Shown: one piece after another, positions 10,824-23,200 of the stretch
Layout: each line of letters opens with the position of its first letter
How positions within the stretch are numbered: position 1 is the stretch's first letter
Assembly (NCBI GenBank): GCA_001643675.2
Contig: LSRY02000008.1
Location: forward strand, 1,862,001-1,926,000
From: Monocercomonoides exilis
Lineage: Eukaryota > Preaxostyla > Oxymonadida > Polymastigidae
DNA length: 64,000 nt
Direction: 5' to 3'
Notes under the pieces: model-generated
What the model was told of the DNA's origin: nothing
Seen by the model: the letters and a program-made list of their open reading frames with translations, nothing else
Databases searched by the model: none
Position numbers and translations under genes: made by a program

Positions 10824-11638
10824 AATTAAAGTAACATTCAGAAACTCGTTTTTTTTCGGATTTTTTGTGATAGAATGATTTAACATCAAAAAATAAAACA
10901 TTCTAGGGGTGAATTTTCCATTTTAAGAACACTTTTTTTTCGATGAAAAAAATCAAATTTTCGAAAATATTATGGTTATGATCAAACTAATTTCTAATAA
11001 TTTCAATAAAAATCAACTTTTTTAAAGAATAATTTAAAATTTTTTATATAATTCTTAGCTTTCTTTTTTTATTATGTAAAAAGAAAATGACATAAGTTCT
11101 CAATTCATTTTTATATTTATTTTTTTCTCATTTCATCTTGTGAAATCATTAAAACACACGTTTTTTGTGTGTGAAAAAGTGATTTATAGATTAAAACCCT
11201 AACCCTATTAATAAAAATATGTACAAAAATAAAACGCAAACCTTTAAACCTAATATTTCGATTCAAAGGAAAACCCTAAAGCAGAACGAAACAAAGAAGT
11301 TCATTTTCACTACATTTTTTTCCTTTCAAACTTTCAAAACATTCAAATATGAACTTCAAACATCTTTAATTCACTTCATTAGAATGGAATGATTTTTTCA
11401 AACAAATCAAATTGTACCAAACTATGAAATTTCGAAAAATCGTTCAATTTTCAAATTTAAATTATTAGAAATTTGTTTGATCACAACCATAATATTTTCG
11501 AAAATTTGATTTTTTTCATCGAAAAAAAAGTGTTCTTAAAATGGAAAATTCACCCCTAGAATGTTTTATTTTTTGATGTTAAATCATTCTATCACAAAAA
11601 ATCCGAAAAAAAACGAGTTTCTGAATGTTAATTAAAGT
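10824..11638. mobile_element. Mutator-like (MULE-type) non-autonomous element with 9-bp target duplication
   Basis: A 797-bp element (10833-11629) has inverted repeats of about 172 bp (10833-11004 and 11458-11629) starting AACATTCAGAAACTCG at both ends. It is flanked by the exact 9-bp direct repeat AATTAAAGT (10824-10832 and 11630-11638). Long terminal inverted repeats plus a 9-bp target duplication are the established hallmark of Mutator-like transposons. The internal ~450 bp are AT-rich with no transposase frame, so it is non-autonomous. The interior contains a short CCCTAACCCTA stretch at about 11195. Confidence 0.8.
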
Positions 11639-11647
11639 TGTGATTAA

Positions 11648-11833
11648 CCATATGTGACGAAATTTTTCAGTTTATGAATTTTGTTCCATTCAGAATTGAC
11701 GAATAAATATCTCATTTTATTAATTTTTCCGAACAATTTTAATGAAAATGTTTGACTTGTTAAGGCATGAAAATAGAAAAAGTTTGGAACAAATCTTTGT
11801 TTTTTTCATAAAAGCAAGAATTTTGTCCCATAT
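11648..11833. mobile_element. 174-bp miniature inverted-repeat element, copy 1
   Basis: A 174-bp segment (11654-11827) has imperfect inverted ends (GACGAAATTTTT... and ...AAGAATTTTGTC) and internal paired blocks ATTTTGTTCCA and TGGAACAAAT. It is bounded by the 6-bp direct repeat CCATAT (11648-11653, 11828-11833). A related copy lies at 37728-37899 with a different flanking repeat, which supports transposition. It is non-coding. Superfamily not assigned. Confidence 0.65.
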
Positions 11834-13784
11834 ACCATTGGTGGAAAACCCGGTAGTTAGTGGAAAACCCGGTAGTTAGTGGAAAACCCGGTAGTTGGTT
11901 ATTCGATATTGTCAATTTTTTCAACGTCAAAGTCATCTCAATTAATTTTTAACATTTTTATTTTTGTTTTGAAAGGTGTTTGTGATAAAATATTTAATGA
12001 TTGCAGAAAAAACTTTTCGAAATTTGGAGAGAAAATTATTGACTTTTATTTGATCAAAACCATTAAAATATGAAAAGCATGCCAAAAACTCAGCTACAGT
12101 GTGTAGTTCATGTATGTCAATAATATTTCATTAAGCAATTAATAACAAATTATATTTCTCTTACTATACATCAATTTTTTTAGTGAACGAGCACACAAGC
12201 TACATGTTTTGATTGGAGCGTGCTTTTTGGTTGCAGGCTTTCCAAAAGAAAGGTTACGGTTTGTTATTTTTTTGTACTATGTTTATTTTTTTATATTTTG
12301 CGATGTAATTAATTAAATTCTTTAAAAGAAAATGTTTATTGCAATATTGTTCGACGTGAGTATTTTTGAAGTTTATGAGTGTTTAATTTGTGCAACAGTT
12401 GATAATACTTTGGTTTTATGTTAGTTATACAAAATTCTAATTGTAATTTAAATTGTGATTTGTTTGAATAAGTATTGATTGTTAATTTTGAAAAATATTA
12501 TCATTTGTACTTTCTTCAATTCTTTTTATACACAACTATTTTTCTTGTTTTGTTATTAAATTTCTTGAATTCAAACTCAATACATTATTCCAATTGATTT
12601 TATATCTCAAAATTCTTTTTGTCACATAAATATAAGATAAATATATTTGTTTCAAATATTTACAATTTTTTCTCAGAATAAATGAAATCAATCGCTGAAA
12701 TATTTATTGTGGATATTAGAGTAAATATTAGAGAAATAACCTTTTGAAACAGATTCAAAAATTACACATTATTAAGTATTTTTGAAAATTAATTCAATTT
12801 TTAAGAAAAATGAGATTTCTTTCATAAATCATTAAAGAGCGTAAGCTGTTTTTATGATAAACGTTTAATTTATGTTAAAATAGAAAAAATATTGTGAAAT
12901 TACAAAATAAATTAAGTATTTCATATGATTCTTGTATTCTGAGAAAAAAATTGTAAATATTTGAAACAAATATATTTATCTTATATTTATGTGACAAAAA
13001 AGAATTTTGAGATATAAAATCAATTGGAATAATGTATTGAGTTTGAATTCAAGAAATTTAATAACAAAACAAGAAAAATAGTTGTGTATAAAAAGAATTG
13101 AAGAAAGTACAAATGATAATATTTTTCAAAATTAACAATCAATACTTATTCAAACAAATCACAATTTAAATTACAATTAGAATTTTGTATAACTAACATA
13201 AAACCAAAGTATTATCAACTGTTGCACAAATTAAACACTCATAAACTTCAAAAATACTCACGTCGAACAATATTGCAATAAACATTTTCTTTTAAAGAAT
13301 TTAATTAATTACATCGCAAAATATAAAAAAATAAACATAGTACAAAAAAATAACAAACCGTAACCTTTCTTTTGGAAAGCCTGCAACCAAAAAGCACGCT
13401 CCAATCAAAACATGTAGCTTGTGTGCTCGTTCACTAAAAAAATTGATGTATAGTAAGAGAAATATAATTTGTTATTAATTGCTTAATGAAATATTATTGA
13501 CATACATGAACTACACACTGTAGCTGAGTTTTTGGCATGCTTTTCATATTTTAATGGTTTTGATCAAATAAAAGTCAATAATTTTCTCTCCAAATTTCGA
13601 AAAGTTTTTTCTGCAATCATTAAATATTTTATCACAAACACCTTTCAAAACAAAAATAAAAATGTTAAAAATTAATTGAGATGACTTTGACGTTGAAAAA
13701 ATTGACAATATCGAATAACCAACTACCGGGTTTTCCACTAACTACCGGGTTTTCCACTAACTACCGGGTTTTCCACCAATGGTA
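11833..13784. mobile_element. 1.95-kb palindromic element with iterated 19-bp ends (P3)
   Basis: Arms of about 845 bp (11835-12680 and about 12936-13782) are reverse complements around a ~255-bp centre, with symmetry about 12808.5. Each end starts CCATTGGTGG and contains three tandem 19-bp units (GTGGAAAACCCGGTAGTTA) at 11841-11897 and, inverted, at about 13720-13776. The element is bounded by TA on both sides. Terminal arrays of short tandem repeats inside long inverted repeats are typical of fold-back type transposons. TA flanks would also fit a Tc1/mariner-mobilised element. No coding frame of note lies within. Confidence 0.75.
11841..11897 (+). repeat. Three tandem 19-bp iterons at the left end of P3
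   Basis: GTGGAAAACCCGGTAGTTA is repeated at 11841, 11860 and 11879, the last unit ending TTGG. The mirror array occupies about 13720-13776. Direct iterons at transposon ends commonly serve as transposase binding sites; here that is inference. Confidence 0.85.
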
Positions 13785-13888
13785 TTTTAATGAACATTTA
13801 ATTCAAGAAATTAAAATTGATAGAATGTTTTTTGTTCACAAAAGTTAATGCAAATTTGAAAATTAGAAAAATTTAAATCCTCTTTTTT

Positions 13889-13953
13889 CTCGACAAAGAC
13901 TTCCCAGCTCGACCGACAAATAACCTGAAATTTTTTTGTTTCGCAGAGGCTTA
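13889..13953. mobile_element. Possible solitary hAT-like terminus
   Basis: The sequence TGTTTCGCAGAGGCTTA (13937-13953) resembles the right inverted repeat TGTCGCAAAGGCCTA of the element at 39275-44414, with two extra bases and two mismatches. It is preceded by CTCGACCGACAA (about 13907-13918), like the subterminal motifs of that element. No left end was located. Likely a remnant. Confidence 0.35.
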
Positions 13954-14239
13954 ATCCAGACTTTTTCTAATAATTTTTTTTCTTAATATTTTCATTTTGA
14001 ATATTTGTTTTTTTCATTGTCATTGTAAATTAATATGCATGAACGATAATAATAATCCTCAAATTTTCAACAGCATTCATCATTAATTATGTGAAGTTCA
14101 TTTTCCTTTCTTATGCAATGCCAAAAAAAATTTCTCAATATAAATCATTTGACACGATTTTTTCTTTTTAGGTTTAGATCAAAATTGTTTTGTTGACTTT
14201 TTCGGTTTTACAGGAGAGAATTTGTTATATATTGCTACA
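13954..14239. other. Upstream region of the 4,299-aa surface-protein gene
   Basis: AT-rich sequence of about 290 bases directly before the start codon at 14240. The promoter must lie here, but I could not identify a convincing initiator or TATA motif. Confidence 0.4.
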
Positions 14240-17200
14240 ATGCGGTTAGCCATTTTTGTTTTTGCACTTTGTTATGCAGTAGCTGCTCAACTCGTTCCGC
14301 TGAGCCAAGAAAAAGCTGTAATTAAGTCAAATCAGCAATTTTTGCCAATGGTGCTTTTAACAAATTCTTCCCTGGAAAGCACGAACTTGTTGCTCGATGA
14401 AAGAGGATGCTCAGCAATTTTCTCAGTGGACAAGAATTCGATATTGTCGTTGAACCGTATTACTTCATTAAAACCAACTATTAATTTGCACCCAACTTGT
14501 ACATCAAATGGCCAATGCTTTTTCGTTAATTTTTCCGTTGTTTTTGAAGCAAATTGGAATCGTTCAATTTGCAGTTTGGCGTGGCTTTCTGGTGGAGCCG
14601 GAAGGTCATCAGTTTTATTTTCATCATTTAATTCTTTGGTTTTTTGCCCCTCGAAATCTTCTTCGTTTGCCTGCGGAGGCATCGGAGATTTTGAGTCCGT
14701 TGAGGGATGCGCCTTTTCGAATGTTACAGCAAAGGAAGAACCCATCAAGGAGCTACAAATGGCCGATCATTTATCCGCTGTTAACTCCTCTGTGCTTTAC
14801 AACAACACTTTTTTCAGTTGTGCAGACGTTTTCTACGGAACTGTTGTACACGGATTGTCGCCCAGCTCGCCGGCTTGTGATTTTCGATCATCTTTCGACC
14901 GCTATATTCAATGCACTCATTCACAATCAACTGAAAAATCATCAAAATTTTACATATCCCGAACTGACCGCGTTACAATGGAAAAACAACATGGCATATT
15001 TGAAAATGAGGAATGGATTGAATGCAAAGGTCAACAGGGAGGCGCAATATATTTTAATGGATATTACATAACGGTAAATTGGGATCTAAATATCAGCAAC
15101 TGCGTTTTCGAAAAATGCCATTCAGATGATAAAGGTGGTGCAATTTTCGTATACAAGATCTACAAGCATACTTGTTCAGCTTGTCATTTCTTTGGAAACA
15201 CAGCTGTGAATGATCCGCAAGACATTTACGTTGCAAACACCGATTCACATTATGAAATCGCAAATTTTGCATTTTCGAATTCTTATTCAACGACAACTGG
15301 CTCTCGATTTGTTATCAATGAAAAGGGAGATTATTCAAATTATATTGCCACAATGAACGAGCAGAGAAAAATTAAACACTCTGGGGCTGATGAATGGGGA
15401 TGCGGATTAGGAACCCTTCCATGTCAAACAATCGCGTATGCGTATTCAGCTATGAGAACAAAGTACATAATGCCAATGCTTTGTGAAGAAGGCACATATA
15501 CGCCCCCAACTCTGACGATTTCAGAAAAGCCGCTGACATTTTCAGGAGCAGGAATAGACAAAACAACGATTGGAAACTCATATGCAAATAATGCGATTTT
15601 TATGGTTAGCGGAAACGAATTGGTTGTTCAGAATTTGTGTTTTCTGCTTTCAACTGGCAGTACAAGAATACTGAGAATGACAAGTGCCTCTTCATTTTCC
15701 TCTTCGGCTCACTCATCAAACGAACCCAACGCTTTCTGTTCATCAAATTCTGGTCAAAGCACTTCTCAGTTTGAGTCAATCAAAATCAATCAAACGGCAG
15801 ACAAAGAGCTGTCTGCAGCGCTGTTTTCGATTGAGTCTGGGCAGTTTTCTGTGTCAAAGCTAACAGCAGTTAATATTAAGCTATCATCTTCTTTCTTTTC
15901 TCTCTTTTTCTTCTCTTCTTGTGACAATCCTTCAATCAGAGATTGTGTGTTCGATAATATTTTTTCATGGTATTCTTCTTCCATGTCAATTTATTCTCCT
16001 ATTTTTACTCAGCTCAGCTCATCAAATCTGGCGCTTTCTCTTCAAAACTGCTCATTCAACAATATTTCTTCCAGAGATTGTGCAACTGGTGGATGTCTTG
16101 CATTCTATGCGAAATTAACATCATCAAGTGATTCTTCAATTTCGAATATTGCCTCTTCTTTCAGCATTCGCAACTGTTCTTTCAGTTTGTGTGCATCCAA
16201 GCCTGCAAACAGCAAAGGAGGTGCTATTTATGCGAATTACGGTCAGTCAAAGCCAACAGAATCAGATTTTTATGTGTTCAACACGAGTTTCAGTTCAAAT
16301 CAGGCAACTTCTGGAGGTGATTTGTATTTTGTGTGCTTAAACTTTGAAGAAAGCGTTAATGAAACGCTGTTTGGCTTTGTTTCAACGGCAGAATCGAAAA
16401 GAGGAATTCACATGTCAATTTATGGAGATGATTTCAATTATTTCCAAGGTGATCCAATTGATTTGAGGATATTCCTGAAGGGTTATTTTGCAATGACTGT
16501 GTATGCAGCATCTGGCTCAGATAGCATCGACAGAATTTTCTGTGGAGAAATCCGTCGCAAATGCTCCACTGTGAACTATGCACTCGGAAGATTGACAAGA
16601 CCTTCTTCTTCTTCGTCGTCGTCTTCTCCTTCAAATGGACAAAGAACTGTTTATATTTCAGGTGCTTCAACAGTCACTTCTAGTGGAAATCTGTTAAATT
16701 CAGTTTCAATAACACCAGAACAAAATTCTGCTTCAAAATCTTCATTTTCATCATCATATTCTTCTGAACCTTCTGGATCTGTTAAAGCCAATCTTCGTAT
16801 CCCATCTTCTGTTACTGGTCAAAGCAGCTATATTTTCCACTCCTCGGATGAGACTTCATTGAATAGCCTTGCATTCTCAATTGCTCCATCAGTTATCGAT
16901 GAGGTTAAACATCTGCTTCAATCGCTTGTTTCTTTGCAAAATGGAATATTAACTTTGAGTGACTGCTCGTTTCAATGGGACGAGTCATCATTGTCTAATT
17001 CTTATTCCTCTTCTCTCATTCTGATATCATCTGAGCAAAGATCAGATGCCAAGCTTGTTATCAACCAATGCGCCATCAGCCATTCTGCTCCTTTGGCCAT
17101 TTCTGTTCCCATCTTTGATCTGTCGCAGGGTTCAATCAGCTCCCAATTGACTTCTGTTCACATTCAGAATGTCACATCCAGCAGTCGAAGCTCAGCTGTC

Positions 17201-20200
17201 TTTGCGTTTAAGTCTATTTCTTCTTCTTCTTCTTCTGATTCTTCTTCATCGTCTTCAGCAGCCAATCCACAGACCTCATTTTCTCAGTGCAGTTTTGCCA
17301 ACATCAAAGGAAGCGAAGGCACAAATGCACTTTTTTCGACAAGTCCATTGATGACAGGCTCAGTTGTGTTTGAGCAGTGCAACTTGACAGATTGTGTGGG
17401 AGCCAGTTCGACTGAAGGAGGAGGGATGCGATGGGATGTGTGTGGCTCAGAAGAGATGAAGATGATCAATTGCAACATCAGCAGCTGTGCTGCCAAAGAG
17501 AGCCCTGGAAGCAGCAGAGGCAGCAATGAAGACAGCAGCAAAGGCAGAGGAGGAGGCGTCTATCTGATTCTGAATGGGTCTTCGAGCGACTTCCTTTTTG
17601 AGTCGTGCACTTTCTCAGGCAACCGGGCAGAGCTGGGCAGAGACGTGTTCATTCAGTGCGCGAAGTTGTCGCAGGCAGCCGATCTGTCGAAATATGTGGA
17701 TGTGTTTTCGAGTGCATTCGACGCAGACAACTCGTTCTTTGGAGCAGAAAGTGCAACATTGTCGAATACTGTTGATCTGCTGGATGCGATGCGATACAGA
17801 AGCACAGTTGTGTTTGTGTTTGGCAAAGCTCCTACCACTTCTTCTTCTGTCACTTCTTCTTCTTCTTCTTCTGCCATCAATTCTGACCCAACTGATCCAG
17901 CCAGCCAAACAGGCATCGACTGGTTCCGCTGTGGTCCCTCGGATGATCCGTGTGAAACGATCGATTTCAGTCTGAAGCAAAAGGCAGCACCAGAACCAGA
18001 AGCAAAAGAAGCAGCAGCAGAAGAAGATAAAATGCAGACGATAAAAGTGAAGGAGTCTTCGTTCATCAAAGAAGAAATCGATCTTTCTGACTCGATTTTG
18101 ACATCTGCAGAAGAAAACGCAGAGTGCAAAGTGGATTTTGTTCAGTCGATTCCAAAGACAACAGGAATTGCCATCACAAACACAAAAACAATGAAAATCT
18201 CTCATGTTTCATTCAATGTTCCAACTGCATTCACAAATGGCATGACGCTCCTGATTTCGTCGCAAAGTGGAACAACATCGTTAGAATCATGCAATTTCTA
18301 TTTGAATTCATCTTCTTCATTTGCCCATTCAAATGGTGATGATGCTGATGCTGATGCTGATGATGCCGTTTCCTTCTCGTTTCCTCTTGTTGGGGTGTCT
18401 TCGGGTGTGCTGTCTGTTGTCTCGTGCTGCTTCGGCTCAAACTTGGCAGTCAATTTTGGTGCAGCTGTGATGGAAATCAGCGACTCAGTCGACTTCACCT
18501 TTGACACAGCGACATTTCAGAATTTGTGTGTGCATTCTGATTGTCTCTTCAACGTTGTGCATTCAAACGAGGCTTCTCTGCTTCATTCGACGTCTGCTTC
18601 TGCGTCTGCTTCCTCAAGAGCACAAACAGAACAAACAGAAGGAGAAGGAGATGTTTCTGATGAAGACTTTTCAGAGTATTCATTCAAATTCCTGAACTGC
18701 ACATTCAACTCGATCTCTTCAGTCTCTTCAGCTTCTTCGGCTGTTCAGACTGGAAAAGCGTCGCTTCTGTCGCCTGAACACGCTGCGGGTGTTGTTCTGT
18801 CGAACTGCTCTGTCTCCACATGTCTCTCTGAAGGATCCCTCGAAGGAGGAGCACTTCGCCTGTCTGCCTCGTCTCAGGCGCCGTTCACTCTGAAGAAGAG
18901 CAGCATCAGCAGCTGTGCATGCGAAACAGCCAGCGGAAAGGGAGGATTCTTGTTCCTCTGCTTGGACGGAAGTGATGCAGAATTCAACTTCGAAGAGCTG
19001 ACTTTTTCTGGAAACGAAGCAAAAGTGGGAGAAAACATGTTCCTCGCTTGCACAGAATTGAATGCTTCGATCAAGACTTCGAAGTTCAACTTTGATTTCT
19101 CTGATTTTGCTGGCAATATCAACGCCTTTGTCGGCAACGACACAAAATATGGAAATACGGATCTGACCGTGTTTCTATTTGCTTATTTAGGAAGCACAAT
19201 CAACGTTGGCTCTGAAGGATTGGATTCAGATGGGTGTGGTGCACATGTTCCATGCTTCTCATTTTGGACATCCATAAAGCATATTGACACAAAAGCCACC
19301 AACAAGCGAATAATCATAACCTCCTCAACAGACATTGAAGACGAACACGACATTTCTGGCCTGACAATCTCGTCGCAAAGTGCTTTGGACTCACTTTCTG
19401 ACTCGCCTTTGCCTTCTTCAACGCTTTCCATTCATTCCAAACTGAACACTTTGAACAATTCACAAAAAGGTGTGCTTGTCAATTCTCGCAGTGCCACAAT
19501 AGAAGATGTTCTTATTTCGATTCCTTCGTCCTTTTTGGATGGGAGTTCTGCTTCGATCAATGAGAATGTGCTGTTTGCGAGTGAATGCAACGATGCAGCA
19601 GATTTGGCAGGGAGTGGACTGAGTCTGACGAAATGCTCATTCCAAAAGCAGACAGATGAATCTGTGAAGTACAAGTTGGTTGCTGCAATGAAAGGGAAAG
19701 TGTCTCTGTGTGATGTGTGGGTGGAGGAGATGGCATTCAGCTGCTCTGCATTTGCATTCAGTTCAGGTGGTGTTTTGTGGTTTGAAGAATGCCATTTTGC
19801 ATCAGTCAATTTGGAGCAGAAATCTTTCATGGAAATGTTGGAGGTGGAAACACCAAAAAATGAAGGAGAAAAAGAAGGAGAAGGAGAAGGAGATTCATCA
19901 ACAGCTGTTCTTCTGTTGAACGCTTCTTCATTCAGCAGCATCAACAATGGAGCATTGAATCCGTGTTCTTCGATGTTCTCTCTTCAGAACAGCTACGAAA
20001 TCGAAGTTGTTGGATGCACGTTCCAAACACTGGGCTCAGAAGGATGCAAAAAGGGAGGAGCGATGTCTTTTGAGCTGAAAGGGGTAGATGGACAGCTGAA
20101 GATGAGGAACGTGGGAGTGACGGACAGCATCTGCAGCAGTTCTGAAGGATGCGGGGGAGGAATCTATTTGACATGTGCAACAGACAACAATGACCGATAT

Positions 20201-23200
20201 TCATTTTCAGAGATAAGTGTTGGAGGAAACAAGGCACACCAGGGAAGAGACATGTTCATTGTGGCGAATGATCTGAGGAAGGGAGTGAATTCTGAGTTGT
20301 TTGCATTTGCAACACAATTTGAGGACAAAACGAATGCGCTGGTTGGGTTTGATAGGAGCTATTTCAACGAGGCAGTTGATCTGATGATTTTTGTGGAAGG
20401 TTTTGTGAGTGCATCTGTTCTGGTTGAGGCGCCAGCAGGGCAGAACGAGGTGTTTTGTGGGAACAAATATGTTCCGTGCCAATCGCTTGACTATTCTGTC
20501 AATCGACTTGCAGAGAGCAGTGCAGATGTGCCACATCGGGTGATCACTGTGAAATCGAATGGCTCGATCGAAAATGACATTTCACTCAATTCAGTCAATG
20601 TTCTGTCATTTGGCAAAGAAAACAGCGGTATTAACATCAGCACCAATGTTCAGTTTGCATCTGGGAGTGTTGTTTTATCCACAGCCGCTCTTTCGTTTTC
20701 TTCGATCGATTTTCACATTCCTTCTGTTTTTGCTATTGATACACCTGAAGGTGCTTCGTTGTTTTCCTCTTCGACAGAAACAGGAAACATCCAATTTTCA
20801 TCGTGCTCTTTCATTCTCACTTCTTCAGAATCGCAAGATGTTTCAAGTTGCGTGCATTTGATCAGCGTTTTGGGTGGAGTTGTGCAGCTTTCTCAATGCC
20901 ATGCAGATTCTGCCTCATTTTCTGTCACGCCTTTTGTGATTTCGCAAACAGCCCAAGCTTCATTCGAGGGAGTTCACTTTACGCATTTGTCATTTTCGAC
21001 TTGTTCACTTTTCGATCTGATTCCTTCAACACCAGAAGAGAAAGATGATTATTCCTCTTCGACCAATCAAGAATCTGAGCCAGCAGAAATAAGCTTCAAG
21101 AACTGTGAATTCACTTCTCTTCATGTGAGTGAGTATGACGAGCAGCCTTCGTTTGGGTATGTACAGCTTGAGACGCATCTGTCGATTGTGAACTGTTCTT
21201 TGGATGATTTGACATCTGCGTTGAGTGAGGAAGGCGGAGGAATGAAAATTGAACTTGGAACAGAAGGAAGCTTCTGTCTGAAGGGAGAAAATTCTGAGCA
21301 GTTAAGTTCTGTTAGCCATTGCACTTGCTCGACGTTTGTCGGAAAAGGAGGGTTTTTGTATCTGAGCTGCTGCAACTCGATCGATGGATTTTCTTTGTCT
21401 GATTTGGTGTTTTCTGAGAATGAAGCATTTGTTGGCGGAAACGTGTTCATATTGAGCTCCGATTTAAATTCCTCTGTTATCATTGAAAGGTTGATGTTTG
21501 ATTGGACTGAATGGAAAAACAAAAATGCTTTCTTTGGGGCAGATGAAGTGAACTTTACAGAAGGCATATCTTTGGACAAGCTGCTGTTTGAGCACACAGA
21601 CACTTCTGTTGTTGTGTCGTCGAGTGGAAGAGACATCCATGGGTGCGGGTCAGAAACGGAGCCTTGCCTGTCATTTTGGGAAGGGATGAGGCATTTCAGA
21701 GAAGGAGTTCAGTTCAGAGAAATCAAAATCAACACAAGTGCTGCCATTTCAGACGAGTGGGACCTTTCAAACAGCTCAATAAGCCCAGCTGTTCCTTCTT
21801 CTCCTGGCTATTCTTCTTCTTCCTCTTCTGATGAGCCTTCCTCTGATGAATGCACAATCAATGTGGGAAAAGCTATTCAATCTCTTTCTGAGCCTTCTGA
21901 GGCTGTGCTCACTAACAAGCTTGTGCTCACATTCACCTCCATCAACTTCTGCCTGCCTTCGTCTTTCGAAACACCACAAAAGGAACTTCTTTTCACAGAG
22001 ACAGGAACAGCCACGCTTAACAAGTGCTCCTTTGCGATGCAGACAACAGAAGAAGGCATTGCGTTTGTGCTTTTCCATGTTTCGTCTGGGACACTTTCGA
22101 TTGAAGAGTCCAAAATGGCCGAGCTCTCCTTTGCGATATCGGCCATCCGACTTTCAGCACCCGCTGCACATTTTGTTGCAAGCGCGTTTTCTGTTGATGT
22201 TCTGAATTTTGCAGATGGATCGTTTATTTCTGTGGACGATGCAGAAGAGAAGGGGAATGAGGAATCAGTGTTATCAGGGAATGGCAAAGAAACGAAAGCA
22301 AGCAAAGAAGCGAGCGAAATCAGACTGGAGAATCTTCAGTGGCATCTCATCCGCAGCACAAATGCGAAGGCGTCGATCATTTCTTATGAGAGCGCGCTGT
22401 CTGTGGAGCTGACGATGGACAACTCGACATTCAGCGACTGCAACAGCGAGTCTCAGCTGGGAGGGGCGTTTTGTGTGTGGATGAAGGAGAAGGCGGGTGG
22501 GCTGGCTGACAGCTGGGCAAATGAAGGAAGTGTGCTGGCGAATCTGTCGTCTTTTGTGACATGTGCGTGCTCAACAAGTGAAGGCAGAGGAGGCGCAATT
22601 GCATTGAACTGCCTGGACGATCCAGAAGATTCAGATGCTCCGTCTGCGGAGAAAGCGAAGGCGCTGCCAATCAAATTTCGGCTGATTCGGTTTTCTTTGA
22701 ACAGAGCAAGTGTGGCGAAGGATCTTTACATTGTCTGCCGATCGATTGCTGAGCAGATCAACGAGGCGCTGTTTGTGATGGACTTCAGCGAGTTGGCCTT
22801 TGACAGAAATAATGCCATCTTCGGGATGGACAAAGAAAACGAGGGGCCAATTGATTTGGTGCCATTAATTGTGTTCTACAAGTCAGAGCGGATATTTGTG
22901 TCGGGAGAGAAAGGGAAGAACGAGAAGGACTGTGGGCGAAGGGAAGACCCGTGTGAGACGCTGAGCGAGGCTGTGCGGCATCTGAACGACGAGCCGTACC
23001 AGAACGTGCTGGTGGTGAAGAAGGCAGCTGTTTCAGCAGAGACAGCCATTTCATCAGCGACAGTGCAGACAGTCGGAGGCAGCCCAGCTGTTTTCGAGTT
23101 CAACTCCGAAATCGCTCAGACAGATGGAAGTGCGGATTGTGTGGTGTCTTCGTCTGAGGAGTGCAGCATTTTGGGGATGGACATCGTCTTCGGCCCCAGC

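Noticed and set aside
11193-11209. CCCTAACCCTA, a telomere-like sequence
   Set aside because: Only about two units, inside the spacer of a transposable element and away from any end. Too short to claim an interstitial telomere.
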